DNA from: Ignavibacteriota bacterium
Lineage (GTDB): Bacteria; Bacteroidota; Ignavibacteria; SZUA-365
Length of the DNA stretch: 48,418 nucleotides
Reading direction: 5' to 3'
NCBI GenBank assembly: GCA_016218045.1
Contig: JACRFB010000042.1
Location: 1 to 48,418, forward strand
The translations under genes and the position numbers were made by a program. Below are positions 1-8,801 of this stretch, piece by piece (positions within the stretch are counted from its first letter, which is position 1; each line of letters begins with the position of its first letter). The notes below the pieces were generated by a model that did not search any database, was not told the origin of the DNA, and was given only the letters and a program-made list of their open reading frames with translations.

Positions 1-145
1 AGACGTTCCCGAGACGTTCTGCAAGACGGAGCAATCCGAGTTTGTTCCCGATGAGTTTCTGTTGCGTGGTCATCGTCACACGGTCCTTTCATGTGGTGGT
101 TGATGATACGCGTCTGTCAGATATTATCCTAACTTGTACACTTGT

Positions 146-217
146 CACGTGTTACGTGTCACGTGTTACGTATTTCGTCCTTCCACTTTGCTACCTTGCT
201 ACTTTGCTACATTCAAC
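146..217. repeat. Short degenerate tandem repeats upstream of the VOC gene
   Basis: Tandem heptamers of the form ACGTGTY (about 146-172) are followed by the reverse complement of the AAAGTRGN octamer family (CTTTGCTAC words, about 183-217). The same two words recur together around 30.8 kb, so this is a dispersed repeat family and not a local accident. There is no coding potential of its own; it occupies the leader region of the VOC gene. Confidence 0.75.
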
Positions 218-252
218 CAACCCCGCAAACTTGTAGCTTCCCCGCACTCCTC

Positions 253-678
253 ATGGATCCCACCGCGCTCAAGATAAAAACCGTGATTCGTTGCGCCGAC
301 ATCGGACGCTCGCGGATGTTCTATGAGATTCTGCTCGGGTTGAACGTGGTGGAGGAGTGGGAGGAGCGCGAGGGCGCGGGCTGCATTTTCGGCATCGGCG
401 GCAACGGCGGCGGCGGACTGCTGGAAGTGTACGAGATGAACGACGCCGACACCCGCTTCGACGAGGCCTTCGCTCGTCCCGTCCCCAGCGACAAGATCGA
501 CATACAACTCTCCACCCCCTCCCTCGAACCCTGGCTCTCGCGCCTCGCCGGCAAGTGGGATGTGACCGGCCCCGAAACTATGCCCTGGGGCGAGACGCGC
601 CTCTCCCTCCGCGATCCCGACGGGGTGCTGGTGGTGTTGGTGGAGGAGCCGGACACGCAGTCCGCACAACACGGCTGA
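253..678 (+). CDS. VOC-fold (glyoxalase/bleomycin-resistance-like) protein
   Basis: A 141-residue single-domain protein of the vicinal oxygen chelate superfamily. The N-terminal strand and helix read IRCADIGRSRMFYEILLGL, the usual start of a VOC beta-alpha-beta module, and the C-terminus carries ETRLSLRDPDGVLVVLVEE, the usual 'F.DPDGN...L' strand with V in place of N. One VOC module normally dimerises to build a metal site; the substrate cannot be told from the sequence. ATG at 253 is chosen because the upstream in-frame extension translates repeat DNA. The stop at 678 is two bases from the convergent stop of the HipA-like gene. Family membership is firm, function open. A second copy of the C-terminal end of such a gene lies at 2547-2633. 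Confidence 0.8.
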   Translation: MDPTALKIKTVIRCADIGRSRMFYEILLGLNVVEEWEEREGAGCIFGIGGNGGGGLLEVYEMNDADTRFDEAFARPVPSDKIDIQLSTPSLEPWLSRLAGKWDVTGPETMPWGETRLSLRDPDGVLVVLVEEPDTQSAQHG

Positions 679-679
679 A

Positions 680-2002
680 TCACCCTCCCGCCAGCGCGCG
701 CCTCACCTGCTTCAGCACCGCGCCCGCGATACGGCGGAAAGAATCGGATACCATGGTGTTATTTTCGAGGTCCGCCCAGTAGGCCTCGGCGAGTGCACCC
801 GTTGCCGACCAGCGCGCGGACTCGTATCGCTCGGCCGACGGCGCCGTGTACGACACCGGCGGCAGCTCGCCCCGCCGCGGCGCCCATGCCATCGGCAGCA
901 TGTCGTAGATGGGATGGACCGTAAAGGCGGATCCTTTGGGACGTACGGCGAGGTTGGCCCCGTGCATGTCGGTGTTCCCGATCCACGCGCCGAACAGTGC
1001 GAGCTCCGCGATACGCGCGGCATCGGACGCGCTCAACACACCGCGCCCGACAAGCGCCTCGGCGCTGCCACGCCAGGACGACATGTCGCCGGTATACTCG
1101 GTGGAAACACTCTGCAGCGACAGTGTGGGCACACGACCCATCTCGCCGCTCCGGTCGAAGCGCCTGCTCTCGAGGAACACACGGCCGCCGAAGGTACACA
1201 CGGCCGTATCGGCGGCGGGGAAACCGTGACTGCGGAGAGTGGCTAGGGCCGCGGCCTCCGCCAGCAGCAGATCGCGCCAGCGCCGCGCCTCGGAACCCGC
1301 GCCCGCCGGCGAGAACTTCACGATGAGATGACCCGCCTCCTCGTCGTACACCGTGAACTTCGGCTGCTCACCGCCCGCGGACGGTCCCGGGAGACCCTCC
1401 CGCATGGATCGTGCTGCAAAGACGGGGTAGTCGACATCCCGCGAGCGGAGCACAAGACCCGGCGGCCGCGCCGCGCGGGCGCATGCGCCCTCACCGATGA
1501 GTACATCCCCCGGTGCCTCCTCGCCGAAGTCGAGCAGGTACGAACCCACGAGATCCGCGCTCCATACCTGTGTGTCCTCGGGATACCCGCGCAGGTCGGC
1601 GAGTCGGCGCGCAATACTGCGGCCGAGGAAGCCGCCCGGACGCAGATCCTCGAGGAAGTAGGGCAGGCCCGGGTACAACCCGTCTCCCCCCTCGCCGAGC
1701 AGCCAGGCTTGCGTTCCGTCCGCCTGCACGAGGAAACGCCCGTCGCGTAACGCGCGCAGCACACCGGCCTGGGTACACTTGCCGCTCCGGTTAACACGGT
1801 AGATGTTGTACGACAGCTCGCGGCCGAACACCGCGGCGGCCCGCGCATAGCGCGTGGCGCGTGCCTTGCCGAGACGTATCACCGCGTCACCCTCCGCGCG
1901 CAGCAGACGCGAGAGTGTCGGCTGGCTCACACCCAGCACACGGCACAGTTCCGGCGCCGTGCGGAATCCGTTCCCCAGTGCGGAAAGAAGAGATACGGGC
2001 AT
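680..2002 (-). CDS. Stand-alone HipA-like Ser/Thr kinase toxin (YjjJ/HipT type)
   Basis: A 440-residue HipA-family kinase with an N-terminal helix-turn-helix (about residues 12-38, LCRVLGVSQPTLSRLL), the architecture of single-gene HipA proteins such as E. coli YjjJ (HipT), where the fused N-terminal part replaces a separate HipB. Kinase landmarks are visible: a GEQPK segment at 211-215 matching the GAQPK phosphate-binding motif, the catalytic loop WIGNTDMHGAN around 340-350 with N343 and D345, and the metal-binding D367 in IYDML. Relatives phosphorylate tRNA synthetases or similar targets to arrest growth; the target here is unknown. Start 2002 (ATG) gives the family length; the longer in-frame extension is not family-like. 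No hipB gene is adjacent. Repeated sites just upstream may bind its own HTH. Confidence 0.88.
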   Translation of the reverse strand: MPVSLLSALGNGFRTAPELCRVLGVSQPTLSRLLRAEGDAVIRLGKARATRYARAAAVFGRELSYNIYRVNRSGKCTQAGVLRALRDGRFLVQADGTQAWLLGEGGDGLYPGLPYFLEDLRPGGFLGRSIARRLADLRGYPEDTQVWSADLVGSYLLDFGEEAPGDVLIGEGACARAARPPGLVLRSRDVDYPVFAARSMREGLPGPSAGGEQPKFTVYDEEAGHLIVKFSPAGAGSEARRWRDLLLAEAAALATLRSHGFPAADTAVCTFGGRVFLESRRFDRSGEMGRVPTLSLQSVSTEYTGDMSSWRGSAEALVGRGVLSASDAARIAELALFGAWIGNTDMHGANLAVRPKGSAFTVHPIYDMLPMAWAPRRGELPPVSYTAPSAERYESARWSATGALAEAYWADLENNTMVSDSFRRIAGAVLKQVRRALAGG

Positions 2003-2010
2003 GTGTGTGT

Positions 2011-2122
2011 GAATGGATTTGTGAATAGATACTGGAATCGTCTCAATCAATATCGGCCAATATAACAGCGGCTCAACGAAATCACAACGAATAGATTCCC
2101 GGCCAGCTATGAATAGATACTG
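2011..2122. promoter_or_regulatory. Repeated GAATAGAT-type sites upstream of the HipA-like gene
   Basis: The leader of the leftward kinase gene contains the 13-mer TGAATAGATACTG twice (2022-2034 and 2110-2122), a related CGAATAGATTCC (2089-2100) and GAATGGATT (2011-2019). The two perfect copies are 88 bp apart in the same orientation. Because the encoded kinase has its own N-terminal HTH, autoregulatory operators are the simplest reading. This is inference from position and repetition. Confidence 0.5.
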
Positions 2123-2306
2123 CAGGTCCTTCGTCGCACACTCACCCACCGCCGGAGGCGCGGAAATGAAGGGAAGTACGGCGGGTGGCGTGTGAGAATG
2201 CAGTGAGTGATCACGGAATATTACGTACGATGCGTGTTTGATTACACGATGCTGCCTTACATTACCAAATACGAGCGGTACACACAGCGATCGAGGAGCC
2301 ATAGGC

Positions 2307-2546
2307 ATGAAAGAGAGCGCACAGTACGTAAAGATTGTGGAATGGTCCACCGAGGACAGTTGTTACGTCGGGAGTGCGCCCGGGCTCCTGTACGGCGGCT
2401 GTCATGGACAGGATGAAAAGGCCGTCTTTGATGAACTGTGTTCGATTGTTGAAGAAACGATAGCACTATACCACCGGGAAGGGCGATCGTTACCGCCGCC
2501 AACGGCAGGCCGAGATTCTGCAAATCGTACGCAGCCCGCCGCGTAG
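2307..2546 (+). CDS. HicB-like antitoxin-family protein
   Basis: A 79-residue protein with the partial RNase H-like HicB fold: YVKIVEWSTEDSCYVGSAPG at the N-terminus (compare the typical 'Y...V.WSeEDg.YVa..Pgl'), followed by a helix (KAVFDELCSIVEETIALYHREG) and a short proline-rich tail. GAGGAG nine bases before the ATG supports this start. HicB proteins normally neutralise a HicA mRNA interferase encoded next to them; no HicA-like ORF is seen on either side, so it may be an orphan or act with another partner. The stop codon directly abuts a VOC gene remnant. Confidence 0.65.
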   Translation: MKESAQYVKIVEWSTEDSCYVGSAPGLLYGGCHGQDEKAVFDELCSIVEETIALYHREGRSLPPPTAGRDSANRTQPAA

Positions 2547-2633
2547 GAGACGCGCCACACACTCCACGATCCCGACGGCCTGCCGGTGATGATGATGGAG
2601 AAGGGACGTGCGGAGGTGCATCAAAGTCTATAA
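2547..2633 (+). pseudogene. Remnant: C-terminal end of a second VOC-family gene
   Basis: Read in frame from 2547, the 28 codons before the TAA at 2631-2633 give ETRHTLHDPDGLPVMMMEKG plus a short tail. This aligns with the C-terminus of the intact VOC protein at 253-678 (ETRLSLRDPDGVLVVLVEE). No start codon or upstream VOC domain remains; the preceding DNA is the HicB-like gene. It is read as a 5'-deleted VOC gene left at a recombination junction. Confidence 0.6.
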
Positions 2634-3309
2634 ACTGGTTGCACTTTTCTATAAGGTGCTCACAGAGTCACGTATTTCCCAGGACAGATAAGAATCGCCG
2701 TACACGGGGAATGCCTAATCACGAGCTTAGGCCATGTGACAGAAATCGAGACTTCGCATGAACAGTTGGAGTTTCAAGCAATAATATCGCGATAGTGGAA
2801 TCGAGCGGTCAGGCTAAAGTAGTGCCGCTCGTTGGTTGCAGGTTCCGGGATCGTGTCATGAGCCAGCCGACTGGTAGGTGAGGACAAACCACATAGGGTA
2901 CGTACGTCTTCGACATTCCTGTCATCGTCATAGTGAAATTCATACGCCGGATTTGGTCGTTGGATTATCCTACGTGAAGGAATACTCTGACGTTTCTACA
3001 GAGGAATTAAATCGTCTGACGAAATTAAACGGTTCAAATTGCGTTTGCGCTTTGTATTTGATACGTTGTGAAGAGCGAAAGTATCAACTAGAGATGACGA
3101 AGAGATTACAATGAACAGTGTCCTCCAGGTGGACTGGGAGATCGCCCATTCGGGTAGGATTCCATTAAACCGTTCAAGGCCTTGGATGGTAGCGCTGTAC
3201 GTTCTTTGGAAGACAACCACACAAAATATGGTCTTCTGACCTGAACTAAAGAGTGGTCGCAGTAAACACTTTGTTCAAGCTGCTGTTGGAATATCCGAGG
3301 AGTTAATAT
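2634..3309. other. Spacer of 0.68 kb at the left edge of the AT-rich island
   Basis: No supported gene. Base composition falls from GC-rich on the left to AT-rich on the right, so the left boundary of the accessory island probably lies here. A short open stretch at 2878-3114 lacks a ribosome-binding site and family features and was not accepted. The last bases hold the GAGGAG that serves the helicase gene. Confidence 0.5.
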
Positions 3310-6300
3310 ATGTCGATACCTGATCGCGTTAGGCTGCTACATGATCCAACTCGCATCGGTGTGCTAACTGGCCGCGAGCAATACAGAAGAGAAAGAAAAT
3401 TGGTTCAAGTACAATTCTCTGACGGACTTAGATGGGTTGCAGAAAATAAACTTGAATATATAAGCGAAATTCGACTTTCGCCGCTGGATATGTTGGAACG
3501 GAGAAAACTTGGCCGTGCGATTGATATCCGACGAACACTAACACATGTAAAATTATCCGGACGCCTCGCCGACGTTATATATAGTATGGAGGCAACTAAT
3601 ACCGAATTCTACGCTTATCAATTCAAACCGGTTATTAAGATACTCGAATCGCCGTCAAATGGGATATTACTCGCAGACGAAGTTGGGCTGGGTAAAACGA
3701 TTGAGGCTGGGTTAGTCTGGACTGAACTTCGAAGCCGGTTCGATATGCGACGTCTTGTTGTAATTTGTCCGGCAGCTCTGCGTGAAAAGTGGAGGCGTGA
3801 GTTAACGACGCGATTCGGTGTTTCAGCACAAATCTCGAATGCAAGCGATTGTTTGAAGATATTGAGTGACGATAATTCAAGAGTGCATGGATTCGCATTG
3901 ATATTAAGTATTCAAGGGATTCGACCCCAGCGTAGATGGGAGGATGCTGACAGTAAAAAACCCAATAGTGAACTTGCTCGCTATCTAAGTGCTATGGAGA
4001 ATGAGGAGAAATTAGTCGACCTGCTAATTGTTGATGAAGCACACCACCTTCGGAACCCAGAAACCCAAACCAATGAGATCGGCCAACTCTTCAAAAACGT
4101 ATCCGATTATACCATTCTGCTTACAGCTACGCCAATTCACAATCGCAACGAAGATCTTTTCTCGCTTCTTAATCTAATTGATCCGGATACATTTACGAGA
4201 GTAGACGTCCTCAATCAGATCCTGGAAGCAAATGCGCCGCTTGTGGCTGCACGTGAACACATCCTTGGTCATAATCCAAACTCTCATACGCTTCGGCAAT
4301 TATTAGAAAAGGCGCAGGAGAGTCCATTACTCCAGACAAATCGCCAACTATTATGGATATTAGAAACTGATATCCAGCCCGATAATTTAAAACGTCTCGC
4401 ATTTAGAAGCCGTCTTGCATCGAGGATCGAAACTGTGAACCTGCTAGCGCATGTTATAACGCGCACTCGCAAGAGGGATGTTCTTGAATGGCAAGTGGTA
4501 CGAGACCCAAGAGCGGAGTTCGTTAATCTTTCGACGGTCGAGAGCAACTATTATAACTTAGTAAGTGCAATAGTTATTGAGTATGCAGCACACCGCCACG
4601 CTAACGAACGCTTTCTTCTTGCACAGCCTCAACGGCAGATGACTAGTAGCATGCCAGCATCCTTGAGTGCATGGCAAAAACGCCTAATTGAAGTAGAGGA
4701 GGCTGATTATTCAGATAATAGTGATGATGATAAGCGGCCAATGGATGTGCTCGGACCACTAGTAACAGAGATTGTTCGCCGCTCACATGATTACGTTGAA
4801 TTGTCTCAATTAATAAAGTACGACTCAAAATATAAACGGCTCATTTTCGTACTCGCCGAACTTCTAAAACAGAATCCTAGAGAGAAGATTGTTGTATTTT
4901 CGACGTTTCGCGCTACTCTAGACTATCTTCGAGGTCGTCTTAATGACGACGGTATTAACTGCATAATATTAAAGGGTGGGCAAAAAGAAAGCAAAGACGA
5001 TGTCATCACACGTTTCAAGAGTTCAGATGGACCGAGTGTCTTATTATCTTCGGAGGTCGGTGGTGAGGGTGTCGACCTGCAATTCTCAAGAATTGTCATC
5101 AATTACGATCTCCCATGGAACCCGATGAGAATAGAACAACGAATTGGACGAATTGACCGTCTTGGGCAATCGGCAGAAAAGGTGATTATATGGAATATAC
5201 TTTATGCCAACACAATCGATGCACGCATTTATTCTCGTTTATATGAAAAACTGGACCTTTGCAGAACGGCATTGGGAGACTACGAAGCGATGCTTGGTGA
5301 AGTAATACGTAAACTGGAAATGGATCTCCTTTCTTTGCAGTTGACAGCTCAAGAACAGGAGCTACGCATCGACCTGGCCGCTCAGGTTCTTGAGAGCCGG
5401 CGTCAAGCTGAACAAAGACTGGAAAAGGAAGCAGCTCACCTCATTGCCTATGGTGACTATATCTTGAGCCAAGTACATGCAGCTCGTGAACTAAATCGCT
5501 GGATTACTTCGACAGATATCAAAAACTATGTCTTTGATTATCTCCGACTGCATTTTCCAGGATGCGAATTGCTAAAATCTGAATCTGACAATGATATATA
5601 TGATATTGAGTTGTCAAATGAAGCGAAAAGCGCCTTATCAGAATATATTAAAACCAATAAAATTTCTGTAGCAACGCGTTTGACGATGGCTTCGTCCCGT
5701 CCCGTAAGGTGCTGCTTTATAAATAGGTCAATAGATTCTTCAAAAAATAATCTAGAGGCTATTACACAGTTCCATCCTTTAGTTCGTATGATATGTTCTC
5801 GCATTTCTGAAAGTGATGAACAGCTTACGCCGGCAGTAGCTATCAACATAGATAAGCAGAGTGTCGACTCCACAATCAATACGGGCCTATATATTGTGGC
5901 TGTCGCTCTTTGGTCCTTTCATGGTCTACAGGATACAGAAAAGTTGGCGTATGCAGGATGCATGTTCGATTCCGATCATCAGCTTCTACCGCAAGAGAAT
6001 GCTGAAAAAATGGCGCTGGCGGCGGTACAATGCGGACAAGATTGGTTGGAAGCTAGAAATATTGTCGATTTAGATCTGGCGTATAAAATTATTAATGAAA
6101 CGCTTTTTGCGGAACTCGACGAGGAATATGAAGAATATGCTAGAGAAATTAGCGCAAAAAATCATGATCGGGCTGATATACAGCTCAGGACTCTAGAACA
6201 ACACTTGCGTCAACAAGAAGGTAAATTATTGGAAATTCGAAGCAAGCATTACGAACACGGGCGTGAATCCCTTGTAAAAGCTACCGAGGGCAGAATACGA

Positions 6301-6405
6301 GCACTGCGTAACAGTGTCGACTTACAACGCTTAGGAATCACCCGACGAAGAGAAATCAATTCAGAGTCACGAGAAATTGCTGTGGCTATCATCAACATCA
6401 AATAA
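3310..6405 (+). CDS. SNF2-family (RapA/DrmD-like) DEAH helicase, putative defence protein
   Basis: A 1031-residue superfamily 2 ATPase of the SNF2 type. Visible motifs: Walker A region LADEVGLGKTIEAGL (121-135), motif II DEAH (242-245), motif III LTATP (271-275), and in the second RecA lobe VVFSTF (528-533), SSEVGGEGVDLQ (580-591) and motif VI QRIGRIDRLGQ (610-620). The C-terminal third is rich in charged coiled coil (about 660-710 and 960-1010), as in RapA and other defence-associated SNF2 proteins. It would translocate on double-stranded nucleic acid and remodel protein complexes. No nuclease or methylase motif was seen. GAGGAG eight bases before the ATG supports the start. The gene is AT-rich compared with the window and forms an operon with the Hsp70-like ATPase 17 bp downstream. 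I do not recognise the pair as a named defence system. Confidence 0.85.
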   Translation: MSIPDRVRLLHDPTRIGVLTGREQYRRERKLVQVQFSDGLRWVAENKLEYISEIRLSPLDMLERRKLGRAIDIRRTLTHVKLSGRLADVIYSMEATNTEFYAYQFKPVIKILESPSNGILLADEVGLGKTIEAGLVWTELRSRFDMRRLVVICPAALREKWRRELTTRFGVSAQISNASDCLKILSDDNSRVHGFALILSIQGIRPQRRWEDADSKKPNSELARYLSAMENEEKLVDLLIVDEAHHLRNPETQTNEIGQLFKNVSDYTILLTATPIHNRNEDLFSLLNLIDPDTFTRVDVLNQILEANAPLVAAREHILGHNPNSHTLRQLLEKAQESPLLQTNRQLLWILETDIQPDNLKRLAFRSRLASRIETVNLLAHVITRTRKRDVLEWQVVRDPRAEFVNLSTVESNYYNLVSAIVIEYAAHRHANERFLLAQPQRQMTSSMPASLSAWQKRLIEVEEADYSDNSDDDKRPMDVLGPLVTEIVRRSHDYVELSQLIKYDSKYKRLIFVLAELLKQNPREKIVVFSTFRATLDYLRGRLNDDGINCIILKGGQKESKDDVITRFKSSDGPSVLLSSEVGGEGVDLQFSRIVINYDLPWNPMRIEQRIGRIDRLGQSAEKVIIWNILYANTIDARIYSRLYEKLDLCRTALGDYEAMLGEVIRKLEMDLLSLQLTAQEQELRIDLAAQVLESRRQAEQRLEKEAAHLIAYGDYILSQVHAARELNRWITSTDIKNYVFDYLRLHFPGCELLKSESDNDIYDIELSNEAKSALSEYIKTNKISVATRLTMASSRPVRCCFINRSIDSSKNNLEAITQFHPLVRMICSRISESDEQLTPAVAINIDKQSVDSTINTGLYIVAVALWSFHGLQDTEKLAYAGCMFDSDHQLLPQENAEKMALAAVQCGQDWLEARNIVDLDLAYKIINETLFAELDEEYEEYAREISAKNHDRADIQLRTLEQHLRQQEGKLLEIRSKHYEHGRESLVKATEGRIRALRNSVDLQRLGITRRREINSESREIAVAIINIK

Positions 6406-6422
6406 ATACGAGGAGAATCAGC

Positions 6423-7805
6423 ATGAAGTCGGATGAAAAGGTGTTACAGTACGTCCAGCCCGGAAATGAGGGGGAGGGTGAATTAATTATTGGGCTGGAC
6501 TTTGGTACATCAGCCTCGAAAGTCGTAATACGCGCGACGGATGTACCGGGCAGACCCGGTTACGCAGTGAATTTTGGAGATTACGCACATCACACAATGC
6601 CATTTTTACTTCCAACAAAACTATCAGTAAAGAAGAATGGAGCATGCTCGCTCACTCTGACAGACGATGCGCAGTGGGTTAATGACATCAAGCTCGAGCT
6701 TTTCTCCAAGCAACGGCAAATGTTCAGTAATCGTGGTGCCACAGAGCTTAGTTTATCCTCGGAGGCGGCAGCAGTCACTTATCTCGCTATTCTGTTCAGG
6801 TATGCACGACGCTGGTTCCTTGAGACACACCATGATCTCGTAGGACACTTTTCAAATCTTCGCTGGCAGGTTACGATGGGGGTGCCATCGCCGTGCATCG
6901 AGGAAAACGAAGAAAATCAGAGGTTTTTACGAGTTGGAAAAGCGGCATGGATGCTTTCTACGTTGCCGGAAGATAAAATAACTATGCGCCGAGCATTTGC
7001 GGAACTCGAGGAAATTGACGATCCCGAGTACTGGAATTCGGACAATTCCGACGCCTGTGAATATGATATACTCCCCGAAATCGTTGCGGGTGCGGTTAGT
7101 TATGCCCTATCAGATCTCCGCCGCGACGGACTACATCTGATGATCGACATTGGAGCTGCTACTATTGATGTATGTAGTTTCATCTTGCACAAGCAAGATT
7201 ACGGAAATCAGTTCAGTTTGTTAATTGCAGATGTACAACAGTACGGTACAATTCGACTTCACTGGGAAAGAATTAATGCACTCACAAGGGCACATGAAAA
7301 ACAATCAAGTAATTTGCGCGACAATCACGATCCGTTGTCGCCACTCGCAGAGGACCACATATCGTATTTGATACCACATGATCAACTTGTGACGGAGATT
7401 AAACACTCTGAAGCTGAATTACGAAGAATGGTAATTCAGAAACTTCGAGGTGTTATATGGAAAACAAAGGTCATGCGAGACCCAAACTCACCGATTTGGC
7501 GACAGGGGCGTCTTCCTATATTATTGATTGGTGGTGGGAGTAAGCTAGAATTCTTTTCTGCAGCTGTGTCGCAGCTCCACGATTGGCTATCTACGGTTAC
7601 ACATAATGAAGGGATACAGCTAATTCCTATTCCCGTTCCAGATTTACTAAAAGAAGATAATATCGAGTATCATAGACTTGCTGTGGCATGGGGTCTAAGC
7701 TACGGTGTCGTGGACCTCGGCATGTTGACCCCCGCAGATCGTATCGACGATGTTCCACCGCCCGATCACAAAGAATGGATTACTTACCCATATATAGATG
7801 ATTAG
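6423..7805 (+). CDS. Hsp70/actin-fold ATPase partner of the helicase
   Basis: A 460-residue protein with the three nucleotide-binding signatures of the actin/Hsp70 ATPase fold: phosphate-1 LIIGLDFGTSASKVVI (21-36), phosphate-2 LMIDIGAATIDVCSF (239-253) and the adenosine motif ILLIGGGSKLEFF (366-378). The chain stops soon after the ATPase core (SYGVVDLG near 440), so there is no canonical DnaK substrate-binding domain. No signal peptide or membrane segment is present, so it is cytoplasmic. GAGGAG precedes the ATG. The 17-bp spacing from the helicase gene and shared low GC indicate one operon and a joint function, perhaps sensing or gating the helicase; that role is inference. General resemblance is to virulence-factor/Hsp70-like ATPases of mobile islands rather than to housekeeping DnaK. 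Confidence 0.8.
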   Translation: MKSDEKVLQYVQPGNEGEGELIIGLDFGTSASKVVIRATDVPGRPGYAVNFGDYAHHTMPFLLPTKLSVKKNGACSLTLTDDAQWVNDIKLELFSKQRQMFSNRGATELSLSSEAAAVTYLAILFRYARRWFLETHHDLVGHFSNLRWQVTMGVPSPCIEENEENQRFLRVGKAAWMLSTLPEDKITMRRAFAELEEIDDPEYWNSDNSDACEYDILPEIVAGAVSYALSDLRRDGLHLMIDIGAATIDVCSFILHKQDYGNQFSLLIADVQQYGTIRLHWERINALTRAHEKQSSNLRDNHDPLSPLAEDHISYLIPHDQLVTEIKHSEAELRRMVIQKLRGVIWKTKVMRDPNSPIWRQGRLPILLIGGGSKLEFFSAAVSQLHDWLSTVTHNEGIQLIPIPVPDLLKEDNIEYHRLAVAWGLSYGVVDLGMLTPADRIDDVPPPDHKEWITYPYIDD

Positions 7806-7890
7806 TAGTTAGATGAAAATGCGCGCAAGAGGGTTTATTAGTTCATAGAATCTAGAAAGAACATCGACACGGATAATATACGCGATCCAT

Positions 7891-7921
7891 GCAGAACAGA
7901 CGGTTCTTCCGTCATTTCTGC
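7891..7921 (+). terminator. Stem-loop after the helicase/Hsp70 operon
   Basis: An imperfect inverted repeat (GCAGA..GACGG, loop TTCTT, CCGTC..TCTGC) lies about 85 bp after the stop of the Hsp70-like gene and is followed by the T-rich GGTATTATTTTC. This fits a Rho-independent terminator with interior mismatches. Confidence 0.45.
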
Positions 7922-8801
7922 GGTATTATTTTCGTAAAAGATTACATAATGTTGTGGCGTCTCATCGGTTTTCTCCTGGTTGGAGAAAAAGTCGATGTGA
8001 TAGTATTCATAGTTATCAAATCATCGCGCTGTTGATTTGATCTCCTGAAAAGCCGAAACCATGCTTCCGGTAATGTCGTTAATGATTCAATATAGAACGT
8101 CCGTAAAATAATCCTGGAGAAGCTGCACCATCGTCTTCGCCGCTGCGATCTTAGGCCGTAGTATACTTTGGGGTGGGGTAGTAGTATCACCGCGTGAAGT
8201 ACGGGAACGGCTTGTGCCTCATGCCACGAAAGATGGAGGATATCTCTCGTCTTGCTGATCGATTGGACACGCAACGTCCTTACAAGCACGATCTCTTCGA
8301 ATGGCAGCGACCAGCGCGAGTGGGCTGCATTACAAAGAATTGATGCCGTGTGTGCAATGGGAACTAGACTGTTGCAATACGGCACGTGGCAATACAGGTA
8401 GGATTGATGCCGCATTATATCGAGATGGCGCCATACCAAGTTCCTGATGCTGATTCCTCAACCTGACATCTTTCCAGCGGGAAGGGATGTTTCCGCTACA
8501 GTCAACCAGCCGCTTTGGAGCAATGTCGCTACGTTGTTCCACAATGACACGAGGTCCGATGGTGATATTCTGTGGCGCACGGAGACTGAGGAGACGACTG
8601 AGTATGGGACCATGGTTGCATCAATGACCATAATCCGGTCTCCGACCATTTGAGATTGGTGTTCCGTATCATGCGTGCCTCTATCAAAACCACTATGAAC
8701 AGCGTAGCGCAACCAATACTTGTCAAAAAACGGAATGCAGGCCTCGAGAAATTCAAACAATTATCGGTCGGGTGCCCGGCGGCGACGTTTCTGGGGCCAT
8801 G
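7922..8801. other. 0.9-kb stretch without a supported gene
   Basis: Both strands hold only short overlapping open stretches (for example 7942-8439 and 8458-8760 on the minus strand) with no ribosome-binding site and no recognisable domain. It separates the rightward helicase operon from the leftward restriction cluster, so it is the convergent gap between two defence modules. Decayed coding sequence is possible but I could not identify a parent family. Confidence 0.4.

Noticed and set aside
2878-3114. Small ORF upstream of the helicase gene
   Set aside because: Non-ATG start, no ribosome-binding site and no recognisable pattern.
7942-8760. Decayed transposase or membrane gene between the two defence modules
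   Set aside because: Only short overlapping frames with no motif I could tie to a family.
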